A stretch of DNA of 60,491 nucleotides, from the NCBI RefSeq assembly GCF_017854565.1, contig NZ_JAFMHJ010000018.1, forward strand, positions 1 through 60,491, read 5' to 3'. Positions 1 through 9,583 of this stretch are shown here, piece after piece. The stretch comes from Yoonia sp. (GTDB taxonomy: Bacteria > Pseudomonadota > Alphaproteobacteria > Rhodobacterales > Rhodobacteraceae). A program made the position numbers and the translations under genes. The notes below the pieces were generated by a model. The model was given only the letters and a program-made list of their open reading frames with translations. It ran no database searches and was not told the DNA's origin. Position 1 is the first letter of the stretch, and each line of letters opens with the position of its first letter.

Positions 1-90
1 GCGCTCGGCATACCCGTCACAGAGACCGTGGGATAAGTCTGTCCAGGGAAAGGGGTACCTCGGCCATCAGCCGATTTGTGCAACAGAGTC
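1..90. mobile_element. End of an insertion sequence, probably IS5 family IS903 group (partial)
   Basis: Bases 73-90, read on the minus strand, give GACTCTGTTGCACAAATC. I align this with the IS903-type terminal repeat (GGCTTTGTTGAATAAATC as I recall it) at about 14 of 18 positions. The element lies to the left and its right boundary falls at about base 90, inside a MOSC-domain gene. Only the non-coding tip is in the window, so no transposase is seen and its orientation is unknown. IS903-group elements usually duplicate 9 bp, so bases 91-99 are the expected target duplication. The family call is from memory of the repeat. Confidence 0.6.
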
Positions 91-309
91 CCTGCCCGCA
101 AGCTGTGCGATGACGGGCAGATGTTCGGCCTGCATCAGCGTCACCGCCTTTTTGCCCGCCGAGGCGTGGTCACCAGCCAAGCCTGCATCGGTCACAATGG
201 CCGCGTTAACGACGCGCATCACCCCATAGCGTTCACCGCGCAGCCCGATCCAGTCCAGCCGGCCCGGCTGTGCGTGACGCGCCATCATCTCGGCAAGATG
301 GCCTTTCAA
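67..309 (-). pseudogene. MOSC-domain protein, truncated by IS insertion
   Basis: The native part is about 73 residues. It resembles the start of small YiiM-like MOSC proteins: GRLDWIGLRGERYGVM, then AGLAGDHASAGKKAVTLMQ, then QAEHLPVIAQL. After Arg73 the frame enters the IS end and adds seven residues (DSVAQIG) before a TGA. MOSC proteins are normally about 150 residues or more and carry a conserved Cys further on, so the molybdenum-cofactor-sulfurase C-terminal fold cannot form. The ATG overlaps the stop of the DUF1330 gene (ATGA), so it was the last gene of an alaS operon. Confidence 0.75.
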
Positions 310-593
310 GCGATCTCTTCGACGATGGACAGTTCGCGCTGTGATGCGCCTTTGGCAAAGCCTAGTGCCTCTTGGTAGGCATCCGAATAGTAGCAGTCAT
401 GCGCGGCTTGCAGGCTGGGAAAACGGGCGACGACGTTGCGGGGCCGGTCGGGGCCTTCGAGTTGTTCATGCTTGCCACCACGGGCAAGAAATACGCCGCC
501 GTGATCGGCAATGGCACCTGTCGCGCGCTTGGCGTATTCACCATAGGCGGCTTCGTCTGTGACGGTCACGTGGGCAATCCAAAGGGCTGTCAT
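306..593 (-). CDS. DUF1330 family protein
   Basis: This 95-residue protein has the DUF1330 pattern: an N-terminal strand ([17 protein letters not shown]), a central [16 protein letters not shown], and a C-terminal half with [18 protein letters not shown]. The family adopts a dimeric alpha/beta-barrel (ferredoxin-like) fold and has no settled biochemical role. The length is normal. It starts inside the alaS stop (ATGA) and its own stop overlaps the truncated MOSC gene, so the three genes are translationally coupled. Confidence 0.85.
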   Translation of the reverse strand: MTALWIAHVTVTDEAAYGEYAKRATGAIADHGGVFLARGGKHEQLEGPDRPRNVVARFPSLQAAHDCYYSDAYQEALGFAKGASQRELSIVEEIA

Positions 594-3247
594 TTCAGGT
601 TCTCCAATAGCGTTTTCGCGGCCGCAATCGCCGCATCTGCGTTGGCGGTGGACGCACCGCCGCCCTGTGCCATGTCAGCGCGACCACCGCCGCCCTTGCC
701 GCCCAGTTCCGGCGTGACGGCGCGCAGGATATCCACGGCCGACACGCGGTCGGTCATGTCGCTGGTCACGCCAACGGCCACGGCGGCCTTGTCGCCCGTA
801 TCGGCGATCAGCACGACAACGCCGCTGCCCATGGCCGATTTCATTTCGTCAATCAGCGCGGGCAGGTCTTTGCCTGTGACCCCGGCCAACACCTGCGCCT
901 GAAAGGCAACGCCGTTGATGACCGCAGCTGGTCCGGCTGTCTTGGCGCCGCCACCCATGGCCAGTTCGCGGCGCAGCTGTGCGACCTCGTTGGCCAGCGC
1001 CTTGCGTTCGTCCAGCAAGGTCTTGACCCGGTCCACGACTTCGGCTGCGGGCGCTTTGAGCGTCGCTGCGGTTTGGGTCAGCCGCGCATCCTGGGCGCGC
1101 AGATGGTCAAGTGCGGCCTGCCCGGTCAGCGCCTCGATCCGGCGGACGCCCGCGCTTGACGCGCTATCGCCCAAGACCACAAAGGTCCCGATTTCGCCCA
1201 ACTGGCGCACATGGGTGCCGCCGCACAGTTCGAGCGAATAGGTGTTGCCAGCGGCACCCTTGCCCGAGCCCGGTTGCAGGCCCATCGACACAACGCGGAC
1301 TTCGTCGCCGTATTTTTCGCCAAAAAGCGCTTGCGCACCCATCGCGCGGGCATCATCCGGCGTCATGATCCGGGTTTCGACGCGTGCGTTTTGGCGGATC
1401 ACGGCGTTCACGTCCTGTTCAATCCGGGCCAATTCATCCGGCGACAGGGGTTTGCCATGGCTGAAGTCAAAGCGCAGCCTGTCGGGCGCATTCAGCGACC
1501 CACGCTGCGCGATATGATCGCCCAATGTTTCGCGCAGGGCTTCGTTCAGCAGGTGCGTGGCCGAGTGGTTGGCCTGAATGTGCGCCCGCCGGATCGGATC
1601 GACCGACAGCTCGGCACCTTGGCCGGTGCGGATCGTGCCGTGGGTGACTTTGGCAACATGCACGAAAAGACCGACCACTTTTTTGGTGTCCATGATCCGG
1701 GCTGTGCCGGTTTCCGTTTTCAGCAGGCCCGCATCGCCGACCTGACCACCGGATTCGGCGTAAAACGGCGTTTGGTTCAGCACGATTTGCACGGTATCAT
1801 CCGCTTCGGCCACGGTGGCGCCATCGACGACGAGCGCGGCAATCTGCCCTTCGGCGTTCAGTGTATCATAGCCTAGAAAATCGGTGGTGCCGCTGGCGTC
1901 AGCGATATCGAACCAGACCGCCGCATCCGCCGCAGCACCGATCCCGGACCACGCCGCACGCGCCTTGGCTTTTTGTTCGGCCATTGCGGCATCAAAGCCT
2001 GCGGTATCGACGCTGCGCCCCTGTTCGCGCAGGGCGTCCTGGGTCAGATCAAGTGGGAAACCGAAGGTGTCGTATAGTTTGAACGCAGCCGCGCCCGGCA
2101 ATTCGGCCCCTTCGGGCAGGCGGATCAATTCGTCATCAAGCAGCTTGAGGCCGCGATCAAGGGTCTGCTTGAACCGCACCTCTTCGTTGCGCAGCGTTTC
2201 TTCGATCAGGCGCTGGCCCTGGCCCAATTCAGGATAGGCCGCGCCCATTTGCTGCACCAACGCGGGAACCAGACGGTGCATGACCGGATCCTTGGCGCCC
2301 AGCAGATGGGCGTGGCGCATCGCGCGCCGCATGATCCGCCGCAGGACATAACCGCGCCCTTCATTGGACGGTAGCACGCCTTCGGCAATCAGAAATGACG
2401 TCGAACGCAGGTGGTCGGCAATGACCCGGTGATGGGTATTTCCGTCGCCGTCCGGGTCGGTCGCGGTGACCTGCGCGGAGGCTTCGATCAGGGCGCGCAT
2501 CACGTCGGTGTCATAGTTGTCATGCTTGCCCTGCAACAGCGCGCCGATCCGTTCCAAACCCATACCGGTATCAATCGACTGCATGCCAAGCGGTTTCATC
2601 GTGCCATCGGCGTACTGTTCGTTCTGCATGAACACGATGTTCCAAATCTCGATAAAGCGGTCGCCATCTTCTTGGGCGGAGCCCGGAGGGCCGCCCCAGA
2701 TGTGATCGCCGTGATCGTAGAAAATCTCGGTGCAGGGGCCGCAGGGGCCGGTTGGGCCCATCCGCCAAAAGTTGTCATCGGTCGGGATGCGGATGATTTT
2801 GTCATCGCTGAAGCCCGCGACGTTCTTCCATATCGCTGCCGCCTCGTCATCGGTGTGGTAGACGGTGACCAGCAAGCGGTTCTTGTCGATCCCGAACTCT
2901 TTGGTCAGCAGGTCCCATGCATATTGGATCGCTTCGGCCTTGAAATAGTTGCCGAAACTGAAGTTGCCCAGCATTTCGAAAAACGTGTGATGCCGCGCGG
3001 TATAGCCGACGTTATCAAGGTCGTTATGCTTGCCACCCGCGCGCACGCATTTCTGGCTGGACGTCGCGCGGGCGTAATCGCGCGTTTCAATCCCCGTGAA
3101 AAGATTTTTGAACTGCACCATGCCAGAGTTGGTAAACATCAACGTGGGGTCGTTGCGCGGCACCAATGGGCCGGACGGCACCACCTCGTGCCCATTTTTG
3201 GCGTAAAAGTTCAGAAAAGTTGAACGGATATCAGCAAGGCTGGTCAT
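590..3247 (-). CDS. alaS: Alanine--tRNA ligase
   Basis: The 885-residue protein is full length for AlaRS, which charges tRNA-Ala with alanine in the cytosol. The N-terminal class II catalytic core begins [20 protein letters not shown] and includes the typical [16 protein letters not shown]. The editing domain carries the zinc motif pair [12 protein letters not shown] (HxxxH) and LCGGTH (CxxxH). The C-terminal DHHA1/C-Ala part has the glycine-rich [16 protein letters not shown] near residue 860. It is the first gene of a three-gene operon with a DUF1330 and a MOSC gene downstream. Some 128 bp separate it from recA. Confidence 0.98.
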   Translation of the reverse strand: MTSLADIRSTFLNFYAKNGHEVVPSGPLVPRNDPTLMFTNSGMVQFKNLFTGIETRDYARATSSQKCVRAGGKHNDLDNVGYTARHHTFFEMLGNFSFGNYFKAEAIQYAWDLLTKEFGIDKNRLLVTVYHTDDEAAAIWKNVAGFSDDKIIRIPTDDNFWRMGPTGPCGPCTEIFYDHGDHIWGGPPGSAQEDGDRFIEIWNIVFMQNEQYADGTMKPLGMQSIDTGMGLERIGALLQGKHDNYDTDVMRALIEASAQVTATDPDGDGNTHHRVIADHLRSTSFLIAEGVLPSNEGRGYVLRRIMRRAMRHAHLLGAKDPVMHRLVPALVQQMGAAYPELGQGQRLIEETLRNEEVRFKQTLDRGLKLLDDELIRLPEGAELPGAAAFKLYDTFGFPLDLTQDALREQGRSVDTAGFDAAMAEQKAKARAAWSGIGAAADAAVWFDIADASGTTDFLGYDTLNAEGQIAALVVDGATVAEADDTVQIVLNQTPFYAESGGQVGDAGLLKTETGTARIMDTKKVVGLFVHVAKVTHGTIRTGQGAELSVDPIRRAHIQANHSATHLLNEALRETLGDHIAQRGSLNAPDRLRFDFSHGKPLSPDELARIEQDVNAVIRQNARVETRIMTPDDARAMGAQALFGEKYGDEVRVVSMGLQPGSGKGAAGNTYSLELCGGTHVRQLGEIGTFVVLGDSASSAGVRRIEALTGQAALDHLRAQDARLTQTAATLKAPAAEVVDRVKTLLDERKALANEVAQLRRELAMGGGAKTAGPAAVINGVAFQAQVLAGVTGKDLPALIDEMKSAMGSGVVVLIADTGDKAAVAVGVTSDMTDRVSAVDILRAVTPELGGKGGGGRADMAQGGGASTANADAAIAAAKTLLENLK

Positions 3248-3322
3248 GGCGGGCTTTCATAGATGCGGTCAGTCGTGCGAAGAAATAGCCCCGCACCCCG
3301 TCACTGTCCACTCTGCAACGCA

Positions 3323-3350
3323 AAAGGGCGCTGCAATTGCAGCGCCCTTT
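3323..3350 (-). terminator. Rho-independent terminator of recA
   Basis: A perfect GC-rich inverted repeat (GGGCGCTGCAA / TTGCAGCGCCC) lies 25 bp past the recA stop. Read on the minus strand it ends in a TTTT run. It separates recA from alaS on the same strand. Confidence 0.8.
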
Positions 3351-3374
3351 GTTGTTCGGCAGGTTTATCGGTGA

Positions 3375-4457
3375 TCACATATCGACTAGATCGCCACCGT
3401 CATCATCAGGACCGCCAGTTACCAGATCGAAATCCAGCCCATGCGCCGCCCTGATCTTATCCTCGATCTCGAGCGCGATCTTTGGGTTTTCCTTGAGGAA
3501 TGTCTTGGAGTTTTCACGCCCCTGGCCCATCCGCTCGTCTCCGTAGCTGAACCAGGCGCCCGATTTTTCAACGATGCCAGCTTTCACGCCAAGGTCCAAC
3601 ATTTCGCCGGTCTTTGAAATACCTTCGCCATACATGATGTCAAATTCCACCTGCTTGAATGGCGGCGCCACCTTGTTTTTCACGACTTTGACGCGTGTTG
3701 CATTGCCGACGACCTCGTCGCGGTCCTTGATCGCACCGATGCGGCGGATATCCAGCCGCACGGAAGCGTAGAATTTCAAGGCGTTACCGCCGGTGGTCGT
3801 TTCTGGCGAGCCGAACATGACGCCGATCTTCATCCGAATTTGGTTGATGAAAATCACCATACAGCCCGAACGGTTGATCGAGCCGGTCAATTTGCGCATG
3901 GCCTGCGACATCAGGCGCGCATGCACGCCAACGCTGCTGTCGCCCATATCGCCTTCGAGTTCGGACTTGGGGGTCAGGGCCGCAACCGAGTCGACCACGA
4001 CAAGCGCCACAGCACCCGAGCGCACCAAAGTATCAACGATTTCCAACGCCTGTTCGCCGGTGTCGGGCTGCGAAATCAGCAGTTCGTCCAGATTCACGCC
4101 AAGTTTCTTGGCATATTGCGGGTCCAAGGCATGTTCGGCGTCAACAAAGGCGCAAACGCCGCCTTTTTTCTGTTCTTCGGCAATCACATGCAGGGTCAGC
4201 GTGGTTTTGCCGGACGATTCGGGGCCATAAATCTCGACGACGCGGCCTTTGGGCAGGCCACCGATGCCCAGTGCAATGTCCAGACCAAGGGAGCCGGTCG
4301 ATGTCGCCTCGATGGCGGGCATCTGATTCTGACCGCCGAGCTTCATGATTGACCCCTTGCCGAACTGACGTTCGATCTGGGCCAGCGCGCTTTCCAGCGC
4401 CTTTTCTTTGTCCGCGGTTTTTTTGTCAGTCATTTTGAGGAGATCTGCCGTTGCCAT
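3375..4457 (-). CDS. recA: Recombinase A
   Basis: RecA (360 residues from this start) coats single-stranded DNA, drives strand exchange and triggers LexA self-cleavage. Visible are [13 protein letters not shown] at the N-terminus, [15 protein letters not shown], Walker [10 protein letters not shown], the DNA-binding loops with [16 protein letters not shown], and the acidic tail ending [10 protein letters not shown]. An ATG 39 bases further upstream is in frame, but the chosen start has an AAGGA eight bases before it and matches the family N-terminus. An SOS box overlaps its promoter. Confidence 0.98.
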   Translation of the reverse strand: MATADLLKMTDKKTADKEKALESALAQIERQFGKGSIMKLGGQNQMPAIEATSTGSLGLDIALGIGGLPKGRVVEIYGPESSGKTTLTLHVIAEEQKKGGVCAFVDAEHALDPQYAKKLGVNLDELLISQPDTGEQALEIVDTLVRSGAVALVVVDSVAALTPKSELEGDMGDSSVGVHARLMSQAMRKLTGSINRSGCMVIFINQIRMKIGVMFGSPETTTGGNALKFYASVRLDIRRIGAIKDRDEVVGNATRVKVVKNKVAPPFKQVEFDIMYGEGISKTGEMLDLGVKAGIVEKSGAWFSYGDERMGQGRENSKTFLKENPKIALEIEDKIRAAHGLDFDLVTGGPDDDGGDLVDM

Positions 4458-4506
4458 GTTTCGCGTCCTTATTTCACACGCCCGCACGGGCGGCAATTAC
4501 TGCTTT

Positions 4507-4521
4507 GTTCTTATTGTGTTC
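4507..4521 (-). promoter_or_regulatory. LexA/SOS box upstream of recA
   Basis: The sequence GTTC-TTATTGT-GTTC is a perfect match to the alphaproteobacterial SOS operator GTTC-N7-GTTC (GAAC-N7-GAAC on the recA strand). It lies 50 bp upstream of the recA start and covers the likely -10 box. Confidence 0.85.
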
Positions 4522-4540
4522 TCATCGTTAATGAGATCAA
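4512..4540 (-). promoter_or_regulatory. Probable recA promoter
   Basis: On the minus strand TTGATC (4535-4540) and ACAATA (4512-4517) are separated by 17 bases, a sigma70-like layout. The SOS box spans the -10, so LexA bound there should exclude RNA polymerase. The -10 is only a fair match. Confidence 0.5.
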
Positions 4541-4649
4541 AACCAGAACATTGCAACTAAAATTTTATGTACTCACCATGACGCAGCAGTGGTTAAAGTT
4601 TCGTTTATGGCCTAGAGACTGGGGATGGCAGACGAAAGGCATCCACCAA

Positions 4650-5246
4650 ATGCTTGTTTTCTGGAAAGAAAATCTGGTTTTACTTGCGGTTCCCAAAACC
4701 GGATCGACCGCGTTGGAGGGGGCGTTGGCGCCGCGCGCGTCGATCGTGCTGCGCGATCCGCCACAACTGAAACATGCGCCGTGCTATCGCTACAAGCGAT
4801 TCCTGCGACCGTTCTTTGTGCAGGCCGGTGGGCAAACCCCAGAGTTGATGGCGGTCGTGCGTCATCCGATTGACTGGCTGGGCAGTTGGTACCGATACCG
4901 CACGCGCCCCGATCTGGACGGCCATGAACACAGCACGCGCAGCGTCAGTTTTGATGATTTCGTGCTGGAATATTGCAAGGGTCAGCCCGCGCCGTTTGCC
5001 GCCGTTGGGTCACAGGCGAAATTTCTGCTGATCGGTGAGGACGAGCTGGGTGTGGAGCATTTGTTCCAATACGAGGCCCAGCCCGCGATCATCGGCTATC
5101 TTGAAACCCGTCTGGATATGTCCATCAGCCTGAAACAAAAGAATGTTTCGCCAGCGATGGACCTGACGCTGTCGCCAGACGTCGCCCAAAGATTGCGCCA
5201 GAAACGCGCCCGTGAGTTCGCGGTCTGGGAGATGGGTCAGCGATAG
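4650..5246 (+). CDS. Sulfotransferase-family protein
   Basis: From this start the protein has 198 residues and carries the two PAPS-binding signatures of sulfotransferases: PKTGST at residues 15-20 (5'-phosphosulfate loop) and RHPIDWLGSW at 71-80 (3'-phosphate site). Such enzymes move sulfate from PAPS to a hydroxyl or amine on sugars or small molecules; the substrate cannot be read here. An in-frame ATG at 4551 is possible, but the chosen ATG has AAAGG ten bases upstream and puts the PAPS loop at the usual distance. It stands alone between recA and glpK, with 9 bp to the convergent glpK stop. Confidence 0.8.
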   Translation: MLVFWKENLVLLAVPKTGSTALEGALAPRASIVLRDPPQLKHAPCYRYKRFLRPFFVQAGGQTPELMAVVRHPIDWLGSWYRYRTRPDLDGHEHSTRSVSFDDFVLEYCKGQPAPFAAVGSQAKFLLIGEDELGVEHLFQYEAQPAIIGYLETRLDMSISLKQKNVSPAMDLTLSPDVAQRLRQKRAREFAVWEMGQR

Positions 5247-5255
5247 CCGCGCCAG

Positions 5256-6746
5256 TTATCGCGTGCTGAGGGTGCGGGCGACCGCGTCTTTCCAACCGGC
5301 ATAGCGGCGGTCACGGGTAGCACTTTCCATGTGCGGCTCAAACCGCCGGTCCAGCGCCCAACGCGCGGCAAACCCGGCCTGATCGGGATAAACCCCGGAT
5401 TTCATCCCTGCCAGCCATGCCACACCAAGCGCTGTGGTCTCAAGGAGATGTGGCCGGTCCACGGGCGCGCCTATAATATCGGACAGGAATTGCATCGACC
5501 AGTCTGACGCGCTCATCCCGCCATCAACCCGCAAAACATCATTTGCATCAGAGGCTTGCCAGTCATTTTTCATAGCCTCCAGCAGATCGCGGGTCTGAAA
5601 GCCGACGCTTTCCAATGCGGCGCGGGCGAACTCTGCGGGGCCGGAATTACGGGTCAGGCCGTAGATGGCGCCGCGCGCGCCAGGGTCCCAATACGGCGCG
5701 CCAAGGCCCGTGAAGGCGGGCACCATATACAGCTCCTGGCCCGGATCGGCGGCCTGCGCGAGCGGTTGGGTTTCCTTGGCGTCACCGATGATACCAAGCC
5801 CGTCACGCAGCCATTGTACCACGGCGCCCGCGACAAAGATCGACCCTTCCAGCGCGTAGGTCGGTTTGCCGTCGAACTGATACGCGATGGTCCCGAGCAG
5901 TCGGTTCCGGCTTTCGACGAGCGTGTCGCCGGTATTGAGGAGGGCAAAGCAGCCTGTGCCATAGGTCGATTTCAGCATGCCAGGCGCAAAACAGGCCTGT
6001 CCGATGGTCGCGGCCTGCTGGTCGCCCGCGACGCCGAGAATTGGCAGTGGGGCGCCGAACAGATCGGGGTGCGTCGTGCCATAATCGGCGGCGCAGTCGC
6101 GCACGTCGGGCAGCATCGACAATGGGATACCAAGCCGCTGGCAGATTGTCGTGCTCCACCGGCCTTTGCGGATGTCGTAAAGCATCGTGCGTGCGGCATT
6201 GGTCGCATCGGTCGCGTGAACCTTGCCGCCGGTCAGGTGCCAGATCAGGTAGCTGTCGACGGTGCCGAACAACAGCTCGCCCGCGGCGGCACGGGCCTGC
6301 GCGCCGGGCACGGCGTTGAGGATGTAATGCACCTTGGTGCCCGAAAAGTAGGGATCGGCCAGCAGACCTGTCCGATAGGTAATCTCGGGGGCAAAGCCAT
6401 CGCGGCGCAGGTCTTCGCAGAAACGGGCGGTGCGCCGGTCCTGCCAGACGATGGCGTTATGGATCGGTGCGCCGGTCTTGCGGTCCCACACCAGTGTCGT
6501 TTCGCGCTGATTGGTGATGCCGATGGCGGCCACGTCGCCGGCGGTGATGCCCGCCTTTTCAATGGCGGCACGGCAGGTGGACACGACCGATGACCAGATA
6601 TCGCCGGGGTCATGTTCGACCCAGCCGGACTGTGGAAAATGTTGTAGGAATTCCTTTTGGGCGGTCGCCTTGATGCGCATATCCGCGTCAAAGATGATCG
6701 CACGGCTGGATGTGGTGCCTTGGTCGATGGCAAGGATATAGGTCAT
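5256..6746 (-). CDS. glpK: Glycerol kinase
   Basis: The 496-residue FGGY-family kinase phosphorylates glycerol to sn-glycerol 3-phosphate with ATP. The N-terminal phosphate loop [13 protein letters not shown], the motif GITNQRETT, and the second ATPase lobe ([30 protein letters not shown]) are all present, so it looks intact. A G-rich ribosome site (CCGGGGGG) precedes the ATG. The usual partner glpD and the regulator glpR survive next door only as fragments, so its product must be oxidised by an enzyme encoded elsewhere, or the pathway is being lost. Confidence 0.97.
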   Translation of the reverse strand: MTYILAIDQGTTSSRAIIFDADMRIKATAQKEFLQHFPQSGWVEHDPGDIWSSVVSTCRAAIEKAGITAGDVAAIGITNQRETTLVWDRKTGAPIHNAIVWQDRRTARFCEDLRRDGFAPEITYRTGLLADPYFSGTKVHYILNAVPGAQARAAAGELLFGTVDSYLIWHLTGGKVHATDATNAARTMLYDIRKGRWSTTICQRLGIPLSMLPDVRDCAADYGTTHPDLFGAPLPILGVAGDQQAATIGQACFAPGMLKSTYGTGCFALLNTGDTLVESRNRLLGTIAYQFDGKPTYALEGSIFVAGAVVQWLRDGLGIIGDAKETQPLAQAADPGQELYMVPAFTGLGAPYWDPGARGAIYGLTRNSGPAEFARAALESVGFQTRDLLEAMKNDWQASDANDVLRVDGGMSASDWSMQFLSDIIGAPVDRPHLLETTALGVAWLAGMKSGVYPDQAGFAARWALDRRFEPHMESATRDRRYAGWKDAVARTLSTR

Positions 6747-6792
6747 GGGCCCCCCGGTTTTTTGTCAGACTACTTGTGTTTGCGCACCACGC

Positions 6793-7019
6793 TCAACCCG
6801 CCATATAGGTATCAAGCGCGGCAATCTGCGCAGGGGTCAGGCGCAGCGCCCACGCCTGTGTCAGGAACGGGCAGGACGTTTGCAGATTCATGACCAGCTT
6901 GTCGCTGTCAGCGACCTTGGAATCACCACCGGGGTCAGTTTTTCCAAGGCGTTTTCAGCCAATTTGCGGCAGGTCGTGATGCCGCCGCCAATTATGAAAA
7001 TGTCAAAGTCCGTTTGCAT
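6793..7019 (-). pseudogene. glpD: glpD remnant (glycerol-3-phosphate dehydrogenase)
   Basis: The remnant opens with MQTDFDIFIIGGGI, the FAD-binding Rossmann start of GlpD, then jumps to TTCRKLAENALEKLTP, which resembles the region near the GlpD C-terminus, and hits a stop at 6888. A shifted frame continues to a stop at 6793 (ending LDTYMAG), perhaps more of the tail. Well over a kilobase of the normal roughly 500-codon gene is missing. The assignment of the second part is weaker than that of the first. Confidence 0.6.
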
Positions 7020-7116
7020 CATTACACCGTATCTGGCCCGTGGCAGAAGCGTCGCGTCATCGGGACAAGCCCTGCCCCTGTTGATGTTCGTGGCGTCTGG
7101 GGCGCACATAAAGCGA

Positions 7117-7494
7117 ATGTATATTCATCCATATATTGAGATATTAAATCTTGCTGATGGTTCGTTATTAACGCGCGCCACACCCTGTTGACCGATGATC
7201 TGGGTGTGACGGTGCAGACGATCCGCCGTGATCTGCGGCGGTTATTTGCTTGCCATCGCACGGTTCAAGGTCGATTTCGCGGTCATCGGTAAATCGGTGA
7301 TTGATCTTGGTGGGGATCTTTTGGATTTCGACGCCGCGCGGGTTCTGGTCGCGGACGGCACGCAATTCACCCGAACGACGCCTGTCAGGATCGCTTCATT
7401 GGCGCAGGTTGATGATTTTGTGATGGATCGCATCCCGTCAGAGAAGCTGATCGACAGATGCGCCGATTGGGGAACGCAGCTATACTGGGTTTGA
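7117..7494 (+). pseudogene. glpR: glpR remnant (DeoR-family glycerol-3-phosphate regulator)
   Basis: Three frames carry pieces of a DeoR-type repressor in order: HPYIEILNLA (start), DDLGVTVQTIRRDLRRL (the recognition helix region), and from 7228 a C-terminal sugar-phosphate-binding part with FKVDFAVIGKSVID, GGDLLDFD and RVLVADGTQF. The usual length is about 255 residues; here roughly 120 codons remain with at least two frameshifts and internal deletions. Its last 15 bases overlap the convergent rlmE stop. Confidence 0.65.
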
Positions 7495-8205
7495 TCCCTT
7501 GAACCCAGTTGCCACGACGAATTTTTCCGAACTGTCCGAGCGCGACGCAGGTGGTTTGACGTTCGCCACCTTGGTGAACCGGGATTTGAGCAGTTTCTGC
7601 AAATCACCCTCGGCGCCACCAGCCAGCACTTTGGCGACAAATGTGCCGCCTTCTTCCAAGACGTCAAAGGCAAAATACGCTGCGGCCTCGCACAGGGCGA
7701 TGATGCGCATGTGATCGGTCTGTTTGTGGCCAGACGCAGAGGCGGCCATGTCCGACATCACCACATCAGCCTTGCCGTTCAGCCAGGCAACCACCTGTTT
7801 GTCGGCGTCGTCTTCCATAAAGTCGAGCTGGTGAATTTCAGCGCCTGCGATCGGTTCCACCTCTTGCAGGTCAACCCCCAGAATGTAGCCCTGCGGCTTG
7901 CCGCGCCGTTCACCAAGCGCGTTCACGCGCGGGACCGCGACCTGACACCAGCCACCCGGCGCGCAACCAAGGTCAACCACACGGGCGCCGGGCACCAGAA
8001 AGCGATACTTTTCATCGAGTTCCAGAATTTTATACGCGGCCCGGCCACGGTATCCGTCGGCCTTGGCGCGTTTTACATAGGGGTCGTTCAACTGCCGCTG
8101 CAACCACATGGTCGAGCTGAGCTTGCGACCGCGGGCGGTCTTGACCTTGACGGTCAGATCACGTTGTCCACGTCCGGATGTGTTTTTTGTCGGTTTATTA
8201 GCCAT
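7480..8205 (-). CDS. rlmE: 23S rRNA (uridine-2552 2'-O)-methyltransferase
   Basis: RlmE/FtsJ (241 residues) uses SAM to methylate the ribose of U2552 in the 23S A-loop, a late step of 50S assembly. The SAM site reads [16 protein letters not shown]. All four residues of the K-D-K-E catalytic set can be placed: Lys in [13 protein letters not shown], Asp in VVMSDMAAS, Lys in [10 protein letters not shown], Glu in [13 protein letters not shown]. The basic N-terminal extension (about 25 residues) is typical of alphaproteobacterial RlmE. It lies 15 bp after ppx on the same strand. Confidence 0.95.
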   Translation of the reverse strand: MANKPTKNTSGRGQRDLTVKVKTARGRKLSSTMWLQRQLNDPYVKRAKADGYRGRAAYKILELDEKYRFLVPGARVVDLGCAPGGWCQVAVPRVNALGERRGKPQGYILGVDLQEVEPIAGAEIHQLDFMEDDADKQVVAWLNGKADVVMSDMAASASGHKQTDHMRIIALCEAAAYFAFDVLEEGGTFVAKVLAGGAEGDLQKLLKSRFTKVANVKPPASRSDSSEKFVVATGFKGSNPV

Positions 8206-8220
8206 ACCTATGCCTTACAG

Positions 8221-9333
8221 CTAAAACGGCGTGTCTTCCAAGACCCCATCAGCCGACATCTGTGCATAAAGCAAGCCTTCGCGCAGGCCACGGTCCGCCA
8301 CAGACAGACGATCCGTGGGCCACAGCCGCATCAGCGCCTGCAAAATCGCCGAGCCCGACATGATCAACGCCTGCCGATCCTTGCCAATGCGCGGATCGGC
8401 GCGCCTGCCTGCGGGACCAAGTGACAGGTAGTCGCGAATGACGGCATCAATCTGATCGGTGGTCATGCGCAGCCCGTCAACTTTGGTCCGGTCATAGCGT
8501 TTGAGGCCCAGATAACTGGCCGCGACGGTGGTCACGGTGCCGCTGGTGCCGATGATCTGGAACCCTTCGCGCGCCTGAGCTGCGGCATAGGGGGAAAACT
8601 CCGCGAGGTTTTCTTCGAAAAACCAGCTCATCAAGGCAAAGCGTGCGGCGTCGTCTTCGACGTCCATAAACTGATCCCGCAGCGTGGCCACGCCAAGCGG
8701 GACCGATATCCAGTCCACGACCTTGGCTGCGGCAAAGGGACCGGGATCGGCGCGGAAGCCCGCGTGCAGGCGCATGATCGCACGGGGCCGTTCGCGCTTG
8801 GGCACATGTGTCAGGTCAATCCAGACCAATTCGGTCGAGCCACCGCCGATATCAACCACCAGCAGCTGTTCGGTGTTCATGCTGACCAATGGCGCACAGG
8901 AAATCACCGCAAGGCGTGCTTCTTCTTCGGGCTTGATGATTTCCAGATCCAGCCCGGTTTCGCGCCGGACCTGTGCAATAAAATTGTCGCCATTCAGCGC
9001 GCGGCGGCACGCCTCGGTTGCGACAAGGCGCATCCGCTGCACACCATGGCGTTTCAGCTTTTCGCGGCAAATCCGCATGGCCGAAATCGTCCGGTTCATC
9101 GACGCGCGCGAAAGCCTGCCCGTGCTTTCGAGGCCTTGCCCCAATTGCACAGATTTCGAGAAACTGTCGACCACATGAAACTGGCTGCCCTTGGGTTGGG
9201 CAATCAGCATCCGGCAGCTATTTGTACCCAAATCCAACGCTGCATAAAGCGTCGCCGGATCAGGCCGTGTTGGCGCGGGGCTATCGACCGCTTTGGGGAA
9301 CGCGCCCGCACCGTTGGGACGCTTGGGCGCCAT
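8221..9333 (-). CDS. ppx: Ppx/GppA family phosphatase (exopolyphosphatase-like)
   Basis: This 370-residue protein has the ASKHA fold of Ppx/GppA: phosphate-1 loop LDLGTNSCRMLIA near residue 32, connect-1, and phosphate-2 loop VVDIGGGSTELVWID. Family members strip terminal phosphates from polyphosphate or convert pppGpp to ppGpp; the short form without an HD domain, next to rlmE, is the usual alphaproteobacterial arrangement. The substrate cannot be told from sequence alone. It is probably co-transcribed with rlmE. Confidence 0.9.
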   Translation of the reverse strand: MAPKRPNGAGAFPKAVDSPAPTRPDPATLYAALDLGTNSCRMLIAQPKGSQFHVVDSFSKSVQLGQGLESTGRLSRASMNRTISAMRICREKLKRHGVQRMRLVATEACRRALNGDNFIAQVRRETGLDLEIIKPEEEARLAVISCAPLVSMNTEQLLVVDIGGGSTELVWIDLTHVPKRERPRAIMRLHAGFRADPGPFAAAKVVDWISVPLGVATLRDQFMDVEDDAARFALMSWFFEENLAEFSPYAAAQAREGFQIIGTSGTVTTVAASYLGLKRYDRTKVDGLRMTTDQIDAVIRDYLSLGPAGRRADPRIGKDRQALIMSGSAILQALMRLWPTDRLSVADRGLREGLLYAQMSADGVLEDTPF

Positions 9334-9472
9334 TTGTTACGCCCTCCATTTCGAGTTATCCCCAAGCTAGGCTGGGACGGGCCGCCACGCAAGCCCAGTG
9401 ATTGGCTTCGTGAATATGCCGCATCTTGGACATGAGGATTATGAGGGCTGTCGGCACTGGTCGGCGCCGGCT

Positions 9473-9490
9473 TGTCGGGTTAGGCCGACA
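9473..9490. promoter_or_regulatory. Candidate operator 1 upstream of the C1/corrinoid operon
   Basis: TGTCGG and CCGACA form a perfect inverted repeat with a 6-base spacer, about 95 bp before the first gene of the operon. It shares TGTCG/CGACA half-sites with the palindrome at 9512. The binding protein is unknown. Confidence 0.4.
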
Positions 9491-9511
9491 CCGTCGCTCT
9501 GGGCGTCCGTC

Positions 9512-9528
9512 ATGTCGAAAATCGACAT
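9512..9528. promoter_or_regulatory. Candidate operator 2 upstream of the C1/corrinoid operon
   Basis: ATGTCGA-AAA-TCGACAT is a perfect 7-bp inverted repeat with a 3-base centre, ending 55 bp before the first start codon of the operon. This is a good size and place for a dimeric repressor or activator. No regulator gene sits next to it. Confidence 0.45.
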
Positions 9529-9583
9529 TGGGCGCGCGATCCGAGTGGTAGAACCGATGCAACATCAGTCGAGGGGGAATCAT

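Noticed and set aside
2411-3223. A 270-codon plus-strand open frame opposite the alaS catalytic core
   Set aside because: It mirrors codon periodicity of alaS and has no ribosome site or recognisable domain.
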